Below, one piece after another: positions 43,521-51,712 of a stretch of DNA of 64,000 nt. How positions within the stretch are numbered: position 1 is the first letter of the stretch; each line of letters begins with the position of its first letter. A program made the position numbers and the translations under genes. The notes under the pieces were generated by a model. It did not search any database, was not told the DNA's origin, and saw nothing but the letters and a program-made list of their open reading frames with translations. The stretch spans positions 930,001-994,000 of the forward strand of contig NZ_LT629802.1 in assembly GCF_900106045.1 (NCBI RefSeq), read 5' to 3'. The stretch comes from Pseudomonas mucidolens (lineage in GTDB: Bacteria > Pseudomonadota > Gammaproteobacteria > Pseudomonadales > Pseudomonadaceae).

Positions 43521-46250
43521 TTACACGCCCTGGAATGCCCAGCAGCGAATGGTTTTCGATTTGTCGAACGCGTCCAGCACTCGCGCCGAGTTGACGGGCT
43601 TGTTCGACTCCAGAAACTTGGGTGATTTGCTGGTTTTGAGCAGGCGCTTCAGGTCGCTCAGCGGGGGAATCTGCTGGCGCTTATTGGCAGCCATCTCGAC
43701 GAATTCGTTGAGGTTCACCGCGATCAACCCGTCCCGGCGCGCGTGGTTCAACGCGCCTTTCTCGTCCATGCCGTTCAGAAAGTCGTACAGGTCCCAAAAC
43801 TCGGTAACGGTCGGGTGGTCGGCATTGATTGCCTGCTGCCGCTCGAGGGCCATGCGGCTGATTTCGGCGTGAGCGAGGGCCTTGCGGCGTTCGCCAAGCG
43901 GGACGACACCGGCCAATGCATCCACTAGGCTGCGCAGCTGGGCGTGATTCTTGGCGATACGGACGGTGCGCACACCGGGCTGGGCCAGCAGCTCCTGTTC
44001 ATAGCCGGAGGTGTTTTCCTCCAACAGGCGCATGGTTTCGGCTTCGCGCTGCAACGCCTTTAGGAGGAAGCCGCTGATGCTATCCATCGGCATACGCTCC
44101 AACTGCTCGGCGTACTGCTTGGTCTCCGGCGTGTGGTGCTCGCGCGTCAGGTGGACATGGCAGATGCGCTGCAGGATGGGTTCCGATGCGTTCACTGGGT
44201 TGTTCTGGGCGATAAGTAACGCGGCACGGAATGGCGGTTCGTGGGTGTCGTTGCCGTTATTTTTCACGCCGGTGGAACGAACGCTGCGGCCGTTGTAGGC
44301 GGTTTTCAGTTCGTCCCAGTCGAAGTGTTTAACCGGCTGGCCTTCCTTCTGCTCACGCTCCGACTCGATCAGCACCACCGGCAAGTTGCTCACCTGCGAG
44401 AAGTTGCGCGCACGGCTCGCCGCGGTTGCTTTGGATGGGTCGAAGCCTTCGTAATCAGTACGCCCGACGGACTTCCACAGCAGCTCTACCAAGGTGGTCT
44501 TGCCCGAGCCGGCTTCGCCCACGAGTTCAAGGAACATCAGTGATTTGTGAATCTGGCGGATCTGCTCGGCGTGCAGCGCGCCCAGCCACCAAGCCAAGAC
44601 CACCAACCCCTGCACGCCAAAGCAGCGCCAGTAGATGTCGAACCACTCTTCGTTGTAAGCATTGAGGTCGGTATTGATATGCAATACCGGTGATTGGCTC
44701 TGTGACTTGATGCTCAGCTTGCCCAAGTCGAAGAAATCTTCCTTGTTGCGCACCTGCACCTTCCCGCCGTGAAAGGCCAAGTCGTTGAAGACATAGGCGC
44801 CATGGTCGCGGCTGTAGCCGATCCATTCGATGGTGTTGACGGTTTTCAGGCAGTCGAGCTGGGGCGCCAGAATCCGTTTTAGTTGCTGGGCGCTGCCCTC
44901 GAACATCGCGCCATTCGAGACGTTGAGTAGGCGATTCGCGAACTCAGGTGCTGACGTGAGTTGCTTGGCCGTGAAGGTGCTTTTGATCGCCGGCCCCTGC
45001 GGGCGCTCGATACGGAAGTAGTACCAGGCCTCGTCGGTGAGGTCGTTGCGCATGTAATACAGCGCCTGGAAATTGCAGTTGGCGATGCTGGTCACTGAGC
45101 CAGATTGGCGCAGTGCCTTGTAGCGCCGCTGTTCGTCAGTGAGCAGTTGATCCTCATGACGTTCTGAGCTTTCCAGATCGCCCATGGCTCGGTCGTACCG
45201 TTCAAGGTCCAGCCGAAACCAGTACAAGCGCTTACGGAACGAAAAATGGAATTCCTTGCGCTCGTCGCGCAGGTAGATGAGAAAACCCTTTTCCTCGGCG
45301 GAATCAGCCAGCAGCAAGTCCCCGTGGTGGACGGCTTCGTCGAAGTCTCGCTCGATCTGCTCGGCGCGTTTGTCGTCGCCCTCAATCGACTTCCACCGTA
45401 GGTGAAGGTCGTTCCAGTCCACTTTTTTGCCGTTGGGCTGCGGAATCACTGCCGCTTTGCAGGTGAACCCCAGGTCGCGGGCCTCCTTTGCCCAGCGGCG
45501 CATGTTGGCCTTTGCGACTGGCTCGTTATCAAGCGCCCAGACAAGGCGTGGCAGGCGCTTGTCAGCGTCATGGCGAAGTGTGACCAAGGCCTTGAGCGAG
45601 TCGGTCGGGCAGGGTGCGCTGGACATCATCGATACGGCCGAGGTGTCGTTATGCAGCAGTGCGATGGCGTCGAAGATGCCCTCGGTGATCCAGAGTTCAT
45701 CGACGTTCGACAGGTTCACGCTTGGCGGGCACCACCAGACGCCTTTGTAACCTGGCAAGCCTTCGCCGGTTGGGCGGAAGCGAGCTTTCATCTTGCCGAA
45801 TCGGTCAGGCCGGTCTATCAGACGCTCCCAGTAGCCACCTTTTTCCAGGGGGAAACGCACCGTGGCACTGCCAATGTTCAGCCGGCTATCCCAGTAGTTT
45901 TCCTGGGTGAACCAACCGGCGATCAGCTCAAATTTAAAGCCCCGCGCAAACTCAAGGTAGGCGCGTGCCGTGGCAACCGGGTTATCTGGCGTTGACGGTG
46001 CGGTCTTGCTCCAGTCGTTGAACAAGTCGTCGTAGACGTCCTTGACGTGGACACGGTGGCCGCATTTTTCCGGCCGTCCACAGATCAGCGTCCAGGGCGA
46101 ATCGTAGAAGGTGTACAGGGTCTTCTGGCCGCAGCTTGGCGCAGGGCATACACCCTTGCGCATGTAGTTGGTACCGGGCATGTGTTTGAGCTGGTAATCC
46201 CGCTCAATGCGTTGGATGACGTCGGCTCGCAGCCTTTCTTGCATTTCCAT
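43521..46250 (-). CDS. Phage primase-helicase (zinc finger, Toprim, P-loop)
   Basis: The 909-residue protein starts with a zinc-binding motif (Cys35, Cys40, Cys57, Cys63), followed by a Toprim-like domain (Glu190 in LWITEGIFDAIA; Asp241 in LVWALDNE) and a C-terminal P-loop ATPase domain (Walker A GEAGSGKT at 578-585; VVLIESERE as Walker B region). This is the layout of CHC2 primases fused to a helicase-type ATPase. It should prime and drive prophage DNA replication in place of the P2 gpA rolling-circle nickase. Largest gene of the early operon. Confidence 0.82.
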   Translation of the reverse strand: MEMQERLRADVIQRIERDYQLKHMPGTNYMRKGVCPAPSCGQKTLYTFYDSPWTLICGRPEKCGHRVHVKDVYDDLFNDWSKTAPSTPDNPVATARAYLEFARGFKFELIAGWFTQENYWDSRLNIGSATVRFPLEKGGYWERLIDRPDRFGKMKARFRPTGEGLPGYKGVWWCPPSVNLSNVDELWITEGIFDAIALLHNDTSAVSMMSSAPCPTDSLKALVTLRHDADKRLPRLVWALDNEPVAKANMRRWAKEARDLGFTCKAAVIPQPNGKKVDWNDLHLRWKSIEGDDKRAEQIERDFDEAVHHGDLLLADSAEEKGFLIYLRDERKEFHFSFRKRLYWFRLDLERYDRAMGDLESSERHEDQLLTDEQRRYKALRQSGSVTSIANCNFQALYYMRNDLTDEAWYYFRIERPQGPAIKSTFTAKQLTSAPEFANRLLNVSNGAMFEGSAQQLKRILAPQLDCLKTVNTIEWIGYSRDHGAYVFNDLAFHGGKVQVRNKEDFFDLGKLSIKSQSQSPVLHINTDLNAYNEEWFDIYWRCFGVQGLVVLAWWLGALHAEQIRQIHKSLMFLELVGEAGSGKTTLVELLWKSVGRTDYEGFDPSKATAASRARNFSQVSNLPVVLIESEREQKEGQPVKHFDWDELKTAYNGRSVRSTGVKNNGNDTHEPPFRAALLIAQNNPVNASEPILQRICHVHLTREHHTPETKQYAEQLERMPMDSISGFLLKALQREAETMRLLEENTSGYEQELLAQPGVRTVRIAKNHAQLRSLVDALAGVVPLGERRKALAHAEISRMALERQQAINADHPTVTEFWDLYDFLNGMDEKGALNHARRDGLIAVNLNEFVEMAANKRQQIPPLSDLKRLLKTSKSPKFLESNKPVNSARVLDAFDKSKTIRCWAFQGV

Positions 46251-46256
46251 CGTGGC

Positions 46257-46490
46257 TTACTTCGCTTCGTCGAGACTGTGTTTAATGGCGCCAATCAGGC
46301 GTTTTTGCGCGGCCATCACCGGGAAGGCCGCGAGCAACGAGCCATGCCGCAAACCCTCGGGGATCCTGCGAAAGCGGTCGTCGTACCAATGCTCGTTGAA
46401 CTGCTGGGCGTACTGGCTTCGTAGCGCTTGGAGCAGCGCTTCGGCCTCTTCGCGTGGCAGTTTTGCGGTGATGGCGACGTCGATTTGCAT
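46257..46490 (-). CDS. Small phage protein
   Basis: A 77-residue product starting at 46490 (MQIDVAITAKLPREEAEALL) after GAGGTGG. It is mainly helical with a charged tail (IGAIKHSLDEAK). No family recognised. It precedes the primase gene by six bases. Confidence 0.62.
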   Translation of the reverse strand: MQIDVAITAKLPREEAEALLQALRSQYAQQFNEHWYDDRFRRIPEGLRHGSLLAAFPVMAAQKRLIGAIKHSLDEAK

Positions 46491-46565
46491 GGTCCACCTC
46501 GGATTTCGGGCAAAGCTCACCCAAACCCACGGGAAGCGGGGCAGGGCGGGTTGTTTAAACGGGGG

Positions 46566-46937
46566 TTACTGAGGGTGTTGCTTCAGAGCGTTATCGCGCT
46601 GGGCGAGCAGGGTCTGCGGCAGCAGCCTTGCCGGAACCGGGTACCGAAGGTCGGCCCGTGTATCGATCAGGTGGACGACAGTGCTGCCTGGGCTGTTGCC
46701 CCAGTCCACGCCGATACACTTGCGCTGGTTGACGACCTGCAATTCTGTCCAAGCGTTATGCACCAGCTTCTGCGCCATGAACACCGGCACTTCCAGCGCG
46801 GTGGTCATGTGCCGAACGCAGTTCTCGTACAGCAGGTCAGAGTCCACCAGGTGCTGCGCTTCGTGCCGTTGCAGGTAGGCGAACGCCACCCGTTGCATGC
46901 TGCTGCGGTAGTCGTGGTCAAGCTCTTCATGGTTCAT
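46566..46937 (-). CDS. Phage hypothetical protein
   Basis: A 123-residue acidic helical protein (MNHEELDHDYRSSMQRVAFAYL) whose ATG at 46937 overlaps the ogr-like stop (ATGA). HEAQHLVDSDLLYENCVRH in the middle is a distinctive segment. No function recognised. Confidence 0.62.
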   Translation of the reverse strand: MNHEELDHDYRSSMQRVAFAYLQRHEAQHLVDSDLLYENCVRHMTTALEVPVFMAQKLVHNAWTELQVVNQRKCIGVDWGNSPGSTVVHLIDTRADLRYPVPARLLPQTLLAQRDNALKQHPQ

Positions 46938-47224
46938 TGCGCACACTCCATTTCCATTTGGTCGAGCAGGTCGGGTTGATCGTTGGCGGACTTCATCGCA
47001 GCACGGCGCAGGGCAATGTCGGCGATGGGCAACTTGACGGAGGGGTTAGCCATACCGCTGGGGCTCATTTCATGAGTCATTTCGAACTCAGCCCGCACCG
47101 ACCAGCCGCAGGCCTCGTTGGTGCATTGCAGGTAGGCCACCCGCAGGAAAATGTGTGTGCCTTCGCTGGTGCGGATACGCATGCGGCCGAGGCAGTGAGG
47201 GCATACCAGCTTGTAAGTGCTCAA
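46934..47224 (-). CDS. ogr: Ogr/Delta-like zinc-finger late activator
   Basis: A 96-residue protein with the Ogr pattern: CPHCLGRMRIRTSEG near the start and LQCTNEACGWSV further on (four Cys as C-x2-C and C-x4-C). In P2, Ogr recruits RNA polymerase to the late promoters, which here would drive the D-U-T and FI-FII tail operons at 50-63 kb. It is longer than P2 Ogr (72 residues) and lies in the early operon, not downstream of gene D as in P2. Confidence 0.84.
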   Translation of the reverse strand: MSTYKLVCPHCLGRMRIRTSEGTHIFLRVAYLQCTNEACGWSVRAEFEMTHEMSPSGMANPSVKLPIADIALRRAAMKSANDQPDLLDQMEMECAQ

Positions 47225-47694
47225 TGCTTGCGCTCCTTACTGTGCAGTTGGATGGTGGCAAGCACTTCGGAGTGGCGCGCAGCCATGTAGCGATTGTGAG
47301 CGCCGAGAATCGCCGCAGCCTCGCCTGGTTCAACCACCCCGTCTTCCAGCGCTTTCGCGATGATCTGATCAACGTAACCGCGCTTCGCAGCGACATGTAC
47401 CGACCGGCTGTAAAGGTCGATGTTGTCTAGCGTCTCGGGTTTAGCGAGCGGCACGAACATGCCGCCATACATGGCTGCGATGTATTCAGGCAGGTGAGTC
47501 GTGCCGGCGTCCTGCTCGAGCAAATGTATTTGTTCATCGCTGAGAGGCCGGCTACCGGCATTCTCGTAAACATGGTTGTCGAATTTTTTGAGTTCATACC
47601 CAAGCCGGGCTGCAGCGCATTCGCGCCCGCCGGGGTAGTCGCAAATGACCGCGCTCATGACTTGGCGTTTGGTCACTAGAACTGGGCGTTTCAT
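47221..47694 (-). CDS. YmfL/CII-type phage regulatory protein
   Basis: A 157-residue protein with VICDYPGGRECAAARLGYELKKFDNHVYENAG and LSDEQIHLLEQDAGTTHLPEY, the pattern of the YmfL/CP76 group of phage regulators (CII-like). It probably binds DNA to regulate the early promoter or lysogeny. It overlaps ogr by four bases and is the second gene of the leftward early operon. Confidence 0.74.
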   Translation of the reverse strand: MKRPVLVTKRQVMSAVICDYPGGRECAAARLGYELKKFDNHVYENAGSRPLSDEQIHLLEQDAGTTHLPEYIAAMYGGMFVPLAKPETLDNIDLYSRSVHVAAKRGYVDQIIAKALEDGVVEPGEAAAILGAHNRYMAARHSEVLATIQLHSKERKH

Positions 47695-47723
47695 CTTCTG
47701 GTTTCTCCCAGGAGCCCAAGGCT

Positions 47724-47936
47724 CTAGTTTGTAGTCTCGGAAGCTTTAATGCCCAGCAGGACAGCCGCACGATGAGCTGCACCGCGCAGACATTTCTTCT
47801 GCCCATTCAGCACCGCATAAACGGTCGAGGGATGAAGGTCGTTCTCAATGGCGAAGTCCTTGACGGAAATGCCTCGAAGCTCCAAGCGCTTTCTGGCGGC
47901 CTGGCAGGCTTGCTCGGGTGCGTAGGTGGCGTGCAT
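47724..47936 (-). CDS. Cro-like HTH protein
   Basis: A 70-residue protein with an HTH at about residues 20-50 (GISVKDFAIENDLHPSTVYAVLNGQ). It is the first gene of the leftward early operon, divergent from the repressor gene and separated from it by an 85-base operator region. It should repress the lysogenic promoter, as Cro or Cox proteins do. Confidence 0.78.
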   Translation of the reverse strand: MHATYAPEQACQAARKRLELRGISVKDFAIENDLHPSTVYAVLNGQKKCLRGAAHRAAVLLGIKASETTN

Positions 47937-48021
47937 AGTTCAGATTCGTGTGATTTCGCGTAATGGTGCGAAGATATTGGTTCAGATATTTGAACCTGTC
48001 AATGCTTGAGGTTCAAAAAAT
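47937..48021. promoter_or_regulatory. Immunity operator region with GGTTCA repeats
   Basis: GGTTCA-GATATT-TGAACC (47979-47996) is a perfect inverted repeat with 6-base arms. A third GGTTCA is at 48010-48015, seven bases before the repressor ATG, and a GTTCA at 47938-47942 near the cro start. These are likely the binding sites of the repressor and the Cro-like protein, covering both divergent promoters. Confidence 0.75.
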
Positions 48022-48342
48022 ATGACCATTGGCGAGCGACTGAAGGAAGAAAGGTCGCGCTTGGGACTTAGCCAGACTGATTTAGGCGCTGCTGGTGGCG
48101 TCGGTAAAACCACCCAAATCAATTACGAAAAGGGCGCCGGGACACCGGACGCCAAGTATTTGGCTGCTGTTGAGGGATTGGGTGTGGATGTTCTCTATGT
48201 GGTGACCGGCCAACGCTTGTCTATGGGCGAAAATCAGCTGTCGAACGATGACTTAGAAATCGTGAAGCACGTACGCAACCTGGGCGATGAGGATAAGGGG
48301 GCGGTGATGCGCCTTCTCAGGGCTTTTACAGTTAACAGATAA
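48022..48342 (+). CDS. Short XRE-family phage repressor (P2 C-like)
   Basis: A 106-residue repressor with an N-terminal HTH (IGERLKEERSRLGLSQTDLG, then GKTTQINYEKG). There is no C-terminal S24 peptidase domain, so it should not be cleaved by RecA during the SOS response. It starts at 48022 directly behind a GGTTCA site, which suggests self-regulation. Length and type resemble the P2 C repressor. Confidence 0.86.
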   Translation: MTIGERLKEERSRLGLSQTDLGAAGGVGKTTQINYEKGAGTPDAKYLAAVEGLGVDVLYVVTGQRLSMGENQLSNDDLEIVKHVRNLGDEDKGAVMRLLRAFTVNR

Positions 48343-48353
48343 GGAGTTTTGAC

Positions 48354-48698
48354 ATGAAAAGGATGACGTTATCGGTAGTGATGCTGGCAATGCTCGCTTC
48401 GGGTGTGTGCGGTGCCAAGGAAAGGACTGAGGAGGTTTCGAGTAAGGACTACGGAGACGCTTGGCCGTTTACGGTCGATAGCGTTGACCTGTTGTGCTTT
48501 GGACCGTCGCCTAAGGCGTTGGCCCGGACGTCGGATGGGACCGTCTACGCATTGAGCGGGAGTGCACGGAGTCAGGCAAAAGATCGCGGTTGGTCGGACG
48601 GCCAGGACATCACGAAACCCAATCCTACGATACCGTCTATCAAAATGGACTACAGTGATATTGTCCAGCGTGCTCAGGCGCTCTGCGGTGAGGCGTAA
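48354..48698 (+). CDS. Secreted DUF2511 (YebY-like) protein
   Basis: A 114-residue protein with a signal peptide (MKRMTLSVVMLAMLASGVCG) and a small domain with VDSVDLLCFGPSPKALARTSDG and a later Cys (QALCGEA), the pattern of DUF2511/YebY. Two Cys could form a disulfide. It is read from the repressor operon, 11 bases behind the repressor stop, so it should be made in the lysogen as a conversion gene. Function unknown. Confidence 0.72.
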   Translation: MKRMTLSVVMLAMLASGVCGAKERTEEVSSKDYGDAWPFTVDSVDLLCFGPSPKALARTSDGTVYALSGSARSQAKDRGWSDGQDITKPNPTIPSIKMDYSDIVQRAQALCGEA

Positions 48699-48827
48699 TT
48701 TGCAATAAATTATTCATCAAGCGGCTGGTGGCACACATAAACATGCTGAGAATGACTCACTCCCCGGGGGCTTTGGTTGGTACCGATGTTGGTGCCGGGC
48801 GCCCGAGCGTGTTGAATGGAGTGACAC

Positions 48828-48989
48828 ATGTCAGTGATGAACGAGATAGATCCCAAACAATCGGATTTAATCGCATTGGATGAGCTGAATGAGCGCGAGA
48901 GAATGGTCGTGCAGTTATTCAGATTCCTCGATGATGTAAGTCAGAACGATATAATACGATTTCTAAACGTACTACTGTCTACCAAATAA
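48828..48989 (+). CDS. Small 53-residue ORF
   Basis: ATG at 48828 reads MSVMNEIDPKQSDLIALDEL through FRFLDDVSQNDIIRFLNVLL-STK to a TAA. It is acidic and helical, with hydrophobic heptad-like spacing at the end. A GGAG stands at 48818-48821, suitably spaced before the ATG. It sits in the cargo strip between DUF2511 and the hairpin. It may be a real small protein; no homologue recognised. Confidence 0.5.
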   Translation: MSVMNEIDPKQSDLIALDELNERERMVVQLFRFLDDVSQNDIIRFLNVLLSTK

Positions 48990-48994
48990 AAATC

Positions 48995-49013
48995 TCCCGG
49001 CTTTATGCCGGGA
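48995..49013 (+). terminator. Hairpin after the 53-residue ORF
   Basis: TCCCGGC and GCCGGGA pair around TTTAT, with A-rich sequence before and CTCTACTCTT after. It probably ends the repressor transcript and separates it from the gene at 49068. Confidence 0.65.
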
Positions 49014-49067
49014 CTCTACTCTTCATCGTTTACGTGTTCAGTCTCGATTATTTAATAAGGAGTTGCT

Positions 49068-49931
49068 ATGAAAAGAGGTGTGGTAGCTAGCGCGCATGTA
49101 ATAAGTGCCCTTCGTGATGGTTTTACGCTTGAACGGGGCGTTAGCGTTGAGGAGGTAAGCTTTTATGCGTTGTACTGGGATCGTGTAGTATTGCCCACGA
49201 ATAATATTATGAATGTTCGAGTGCATGACGAGGCAATGCTCGTGGATTGTGGTCTGATCGAGCGTCCTCGTGTTATTTTTAACGAGAGTATAAACTCAGA
49301 GGATCTTCCGTCCCATTTGTCAAAGATTCAGGTAGATACAGCGAAGAGTCTTATCGAGTCTAATAGTGATGTGGATTGGGTTTTGCATCAAGTAGGTGAT
49401 AAGTTGATTCTACCAGGCGTGGCAGTGGACCAAAAGAGATCTCTGAGATTTGAGCTGATCAATGCTTTGCCAGTGCCGTTGGGGACTGTATTAGTTCCTG
49501 ATATTCTGGACTTCAAAGAACGGCGCGCAGATGAATTGCACATTCTACATGATGCTATTGACAGTCTCTACTTGGAGGTACTTAAATCTCCAGATCAAGA
49601 TCTTTCGGCAAAAAAAGCTGTGGTTGATTTAAAGAAGGCTATTTCTGATCTGAATGCAGTTTCTTCCGAGAGGTGGAGCGTTACATCGAAATTCGACTTC
49701 TCAGTAAATTTTAATTTGGATGGTGGTAAAATCGCAAGCGCGTTTGCGGCAGGTGCTGCGTTCGATTTTTTTAGTAATATGTTTACAGCTCCAGTTGGTA
49801 CGCTTGCTGCTCCTTTTATAAGTATGCTCAGCATTAAATCAGGACATTCAACAGCTATTCAGGCATCTCAAAAAGAAAATAAGTTGTCATACCTTTCTCA
49901 TGCGCATGCGGAAAAAATTATTATGGGCTGA
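49068..49931 (+). CDS. AT-rich prophage cargo gene, DUF6236-like, unknown function
   Basis: The 287-residue product starts MKRGVVASAHVISALRDG, with VSFYALYWDRVVLPTNNI next, a pattern that I associate (weakly) with DUF6236. A hydrophobic Gly/Ala segment lies at about residues 222-255 (IASAFAAGAAFDFFSN, then PVGTLAAPFISML), which could insert in a membrane. Base composition is clearly AT-richer than the phage genes around it. It has its own AAGGAG site and a terminator upstream. It is convergent with gene D, at the end of the late operon, where P2-type phages often carry cargo. A defence or exclusion role is possible but not shown. Confidence 0.75.
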   Translation: MKRGVVASAHVISALRDGFTLERGVSVEEVSFYALYWDRVVLPTNNIMNVRVHDEAMLVDCGLIERPRVIFNESINSEDLPSHLSKIQVDTAKSLIESNSDVDWVLHQVGDKLILPGVAVDQKRSLRFELINALPVPLGTVLVPDILDFKERRADELHILHDAIDSLYLEVLKSPDQDLSAKKAVVDLKKAISDLNAVSSERWSVTSKFDFSVNFNLDGGKIASAFAAGAAFDFFSNMFTAPVGTLAAPFISMLSIKSGHSTAIQASQKENKLSYLSHAHAEKIIMG

Positions 49932-49998
49932 TCCGTGCAAGGTTCTGGTTGCTGTTTAGTTGCCAAAGTTTAATTCAGGCTTTGGCTATTTTATTACC

Positions 49999-51270
49999 TC
50001 ATCCGTTGAGGCTATTTTCCATTCTAAGCCATTCTCGCTCAACTGCTCGCTTCGCGGTTCTCTCACCAGCATACAACCACCGCAACCGCTTTGGCTTGCT
50101 CTGATCCCCCGCCGTCACAGTCTTTTCCTTCCCAGTATTCTTGTCGCGGTAGTACGCGATGATCCCGGTGTAATTGCCTTTGTTTTCCTCGGCCAGCCCC
50201 TCAACCGTATCCTCGGGCAGCTTGCTCTCCAGCTCCAGGCTGACGGTGTATCCATTGTCCGGGCTGAGGGTGTGCTGCACGTTTCCGCCGTACCAGATGA
50301 TCTCGTCGATCTCCGGCTTAACGCCCTGAAGCGTGTAGGTCAGTTCGGGAATGAGGTCCGGCCGACCCCGGGCGAGGGTGTAGCTGAGCGTCGCGCTGCC
50401 ACGTTGCAGGCGATTGAATTCTGCCCGGGCTGCGCGCAGGGCGGACTGGCGGTCGCTGAACGTGTGGCGCAAGTCTTTGAGGTTTTCACCGCCGCCGGCG
50501 ATGGCCTCCTGTTTCTTTGCACTGTTCACATCGTAGAAATAGGCGCGCACACCGTCATAGCTGTCGCGATCAGCTTGCAGGTAGCGATGTTGGTCGCCGT
50601 CGGCGCGAGTGAGGGTGATATGCGGCAGCTCGGCGCCGGTGGCTGTCTTGCCGCCGCCCGCCGGCAGGCATAGCAGGCAGCCGGCCTTGACGGTGACCAC
50701 CGCGTCGAACTCTTCCCCTACGCGGCTGATCAGGTTGGCGTCGGATTCGTTGGCCTGGTCCAGCTGAAGAATGGGCAATCCGTCCAGGGCGCCGGCGATG
50801 GTGGCGGTGAGGCCGTTGCCCAGGGCGATATCGCCCAGAACATCTCCGAGGGTGGTGTTGCTCCAGCTGCGCTCGCGCTTGGTCTTCAGGCCTTTGCGAA
50901 GGTCCGCCGAGCGGGCGCGGATGCTCAATACATCCGGCGCGCCGCTGTGTTCGGTTTCATCGACGGTGTAGGTGCCTTTGTCCACCAGGCCTGTATCACT
51001 CCAACCCAGCCACAGTCGGATGGTCGCGCCTTTGGGCGGGATCGCCAGCAGCCCATCGTGGTCGCTGAGGGTGATGCTGAGCTGGTCGGCCTCGATCCCG
51101 CGATTGTCGGTCAGCTCCAGGCTCATCAGTCGTGGGCTGATCAATTGGGCGATGTCGTTGCCATCGACCGTGATACGAAACGCCGGCACCGGGTAGGCCG
51201 CATCGCGGCGGTAGCGTTCGACCAGGTCTTCGACGTAGCCGGTAACCTTGGACAGGGCAGCATCAATCAC
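49999..51270 (-). CDS. D: Tail protein gpD (late control D family)
   Basis: GpD is part of the P2 tail baseplate hub. The 423-residue protein has PAFRITVDGNDIAQLISPRLMSLELTDNRG near the start and the family's central ANESDANLISRVGEEFDAVV. The start is a GTG overlapping the U stop. The C-terminus has basic WLYAGERTAKRAVEREW. Last gene of the leftward late operon and convergent with the cargo gene. Confidence 0.9.
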   Translation of the reverse strand: MIDAALSKVTGYVEDLVERYRRDAAYPVPAFRITVDGNDIAQLISPRLMSLELTDNRGIEADQLSITLSDHDGLLAIPPKGATIRLWLGWSDTGLVDKGTYTVDETEHSGAPDVLSIRARSADLRKGLKTKRERSWSNTTLGDVLGDIALGNGLTATIAGALDGLPILQLDQANESDANLISRVGEEFDAVVTVKAGCLLCLPAGGGKTATGAELPHITLTRADGDQHRYLQADRDSYDGVRAYFYDVNSAKKQEAIAGGGENLKDLRHTFSDRQSALRAARAEFNRLQRGSATLSYTLARGRPDLIPELTYTLQGVKPEIDEIIWYGGNVQHTLSPDNGYTVSLELESKLPEDTVEGLAEENKGNYTGIIAYYRDKNTGKEKTVTAGDQSKPKRLRWLYAGERTAKRAVEREWLRMENSLNG

Positions 51271-51707
51271 AGCAGCGCCCTCAAAATGTTGACGCCTGCG
51301 CTGGTACCGGCGCCGAGCAGATCGATCCGGTCGTCATCGATGCGCTTGAGGTTGACCGTGAATTCAATACGCCGAGGCGTGCCGTCACGGAAGAACAGCG
51401 TTTTGGTTTCGCTCAGACCATCGATAATCCACAAGCCGTAGATGCGGCCGCTGCCTTCGACCATCGGCCAGGCCTTGCCGGTGTTCGCCATCAGCCGCAG
51501 AGCGTCGAGGCTAAGGGCGCTGCCGGCCAGCTCCGGGAGGATGACGCCGGGTAGGGTGATGGTGTCGTCGCCGCGCCCGACAAACTGCCGAGCCGGAGCG
51601 GCGCCGACGCGGCTGTTGCTTGCATGGCGCCATTCGGTTTGGCGTTGCAGTTCCTGGTACGCGAGTGTCGAGAGGCTGAATACGAACATGCCGAGGCTGA
51701 GCATCAT
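51267..51707 (-). CDS. U: Tail protein gpU
   Basis: The 146-residue product shows the P2 gpU pattern: MFVFSLSTLAYQELQRQTEWRH, GRGDDTITLPGVILPELAG, IYGLWIIDGLSETKTLFF. GpU caps the tail tube near the head-proximal end. It lies between T and D as in P2. Confidence 0.91.
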   Translation of the reverse strand: MMLSLGMFVFSLSTLAYQELQRQTEWRHASNSRVGAAPARQFVGRGDDTITLPGVILPELAGSALSLDALRLMANTGKAWPMVEGSGRIYGLWIIDGLSETKTLFFRDGTPRRIEFTVNLKRIDDDRIDLLGAGTSAGVNILRALL

Positions 51708-51712
51708 GGCGA

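Noticed and set aside
47721..48021. Divergent HTH genes considered as a toxin-antitoxin pair
   Set aside because: Order, operators and neighbours fit a phage immunity region (Cro-like and repressor) better, and neither protein has a toxin fold.
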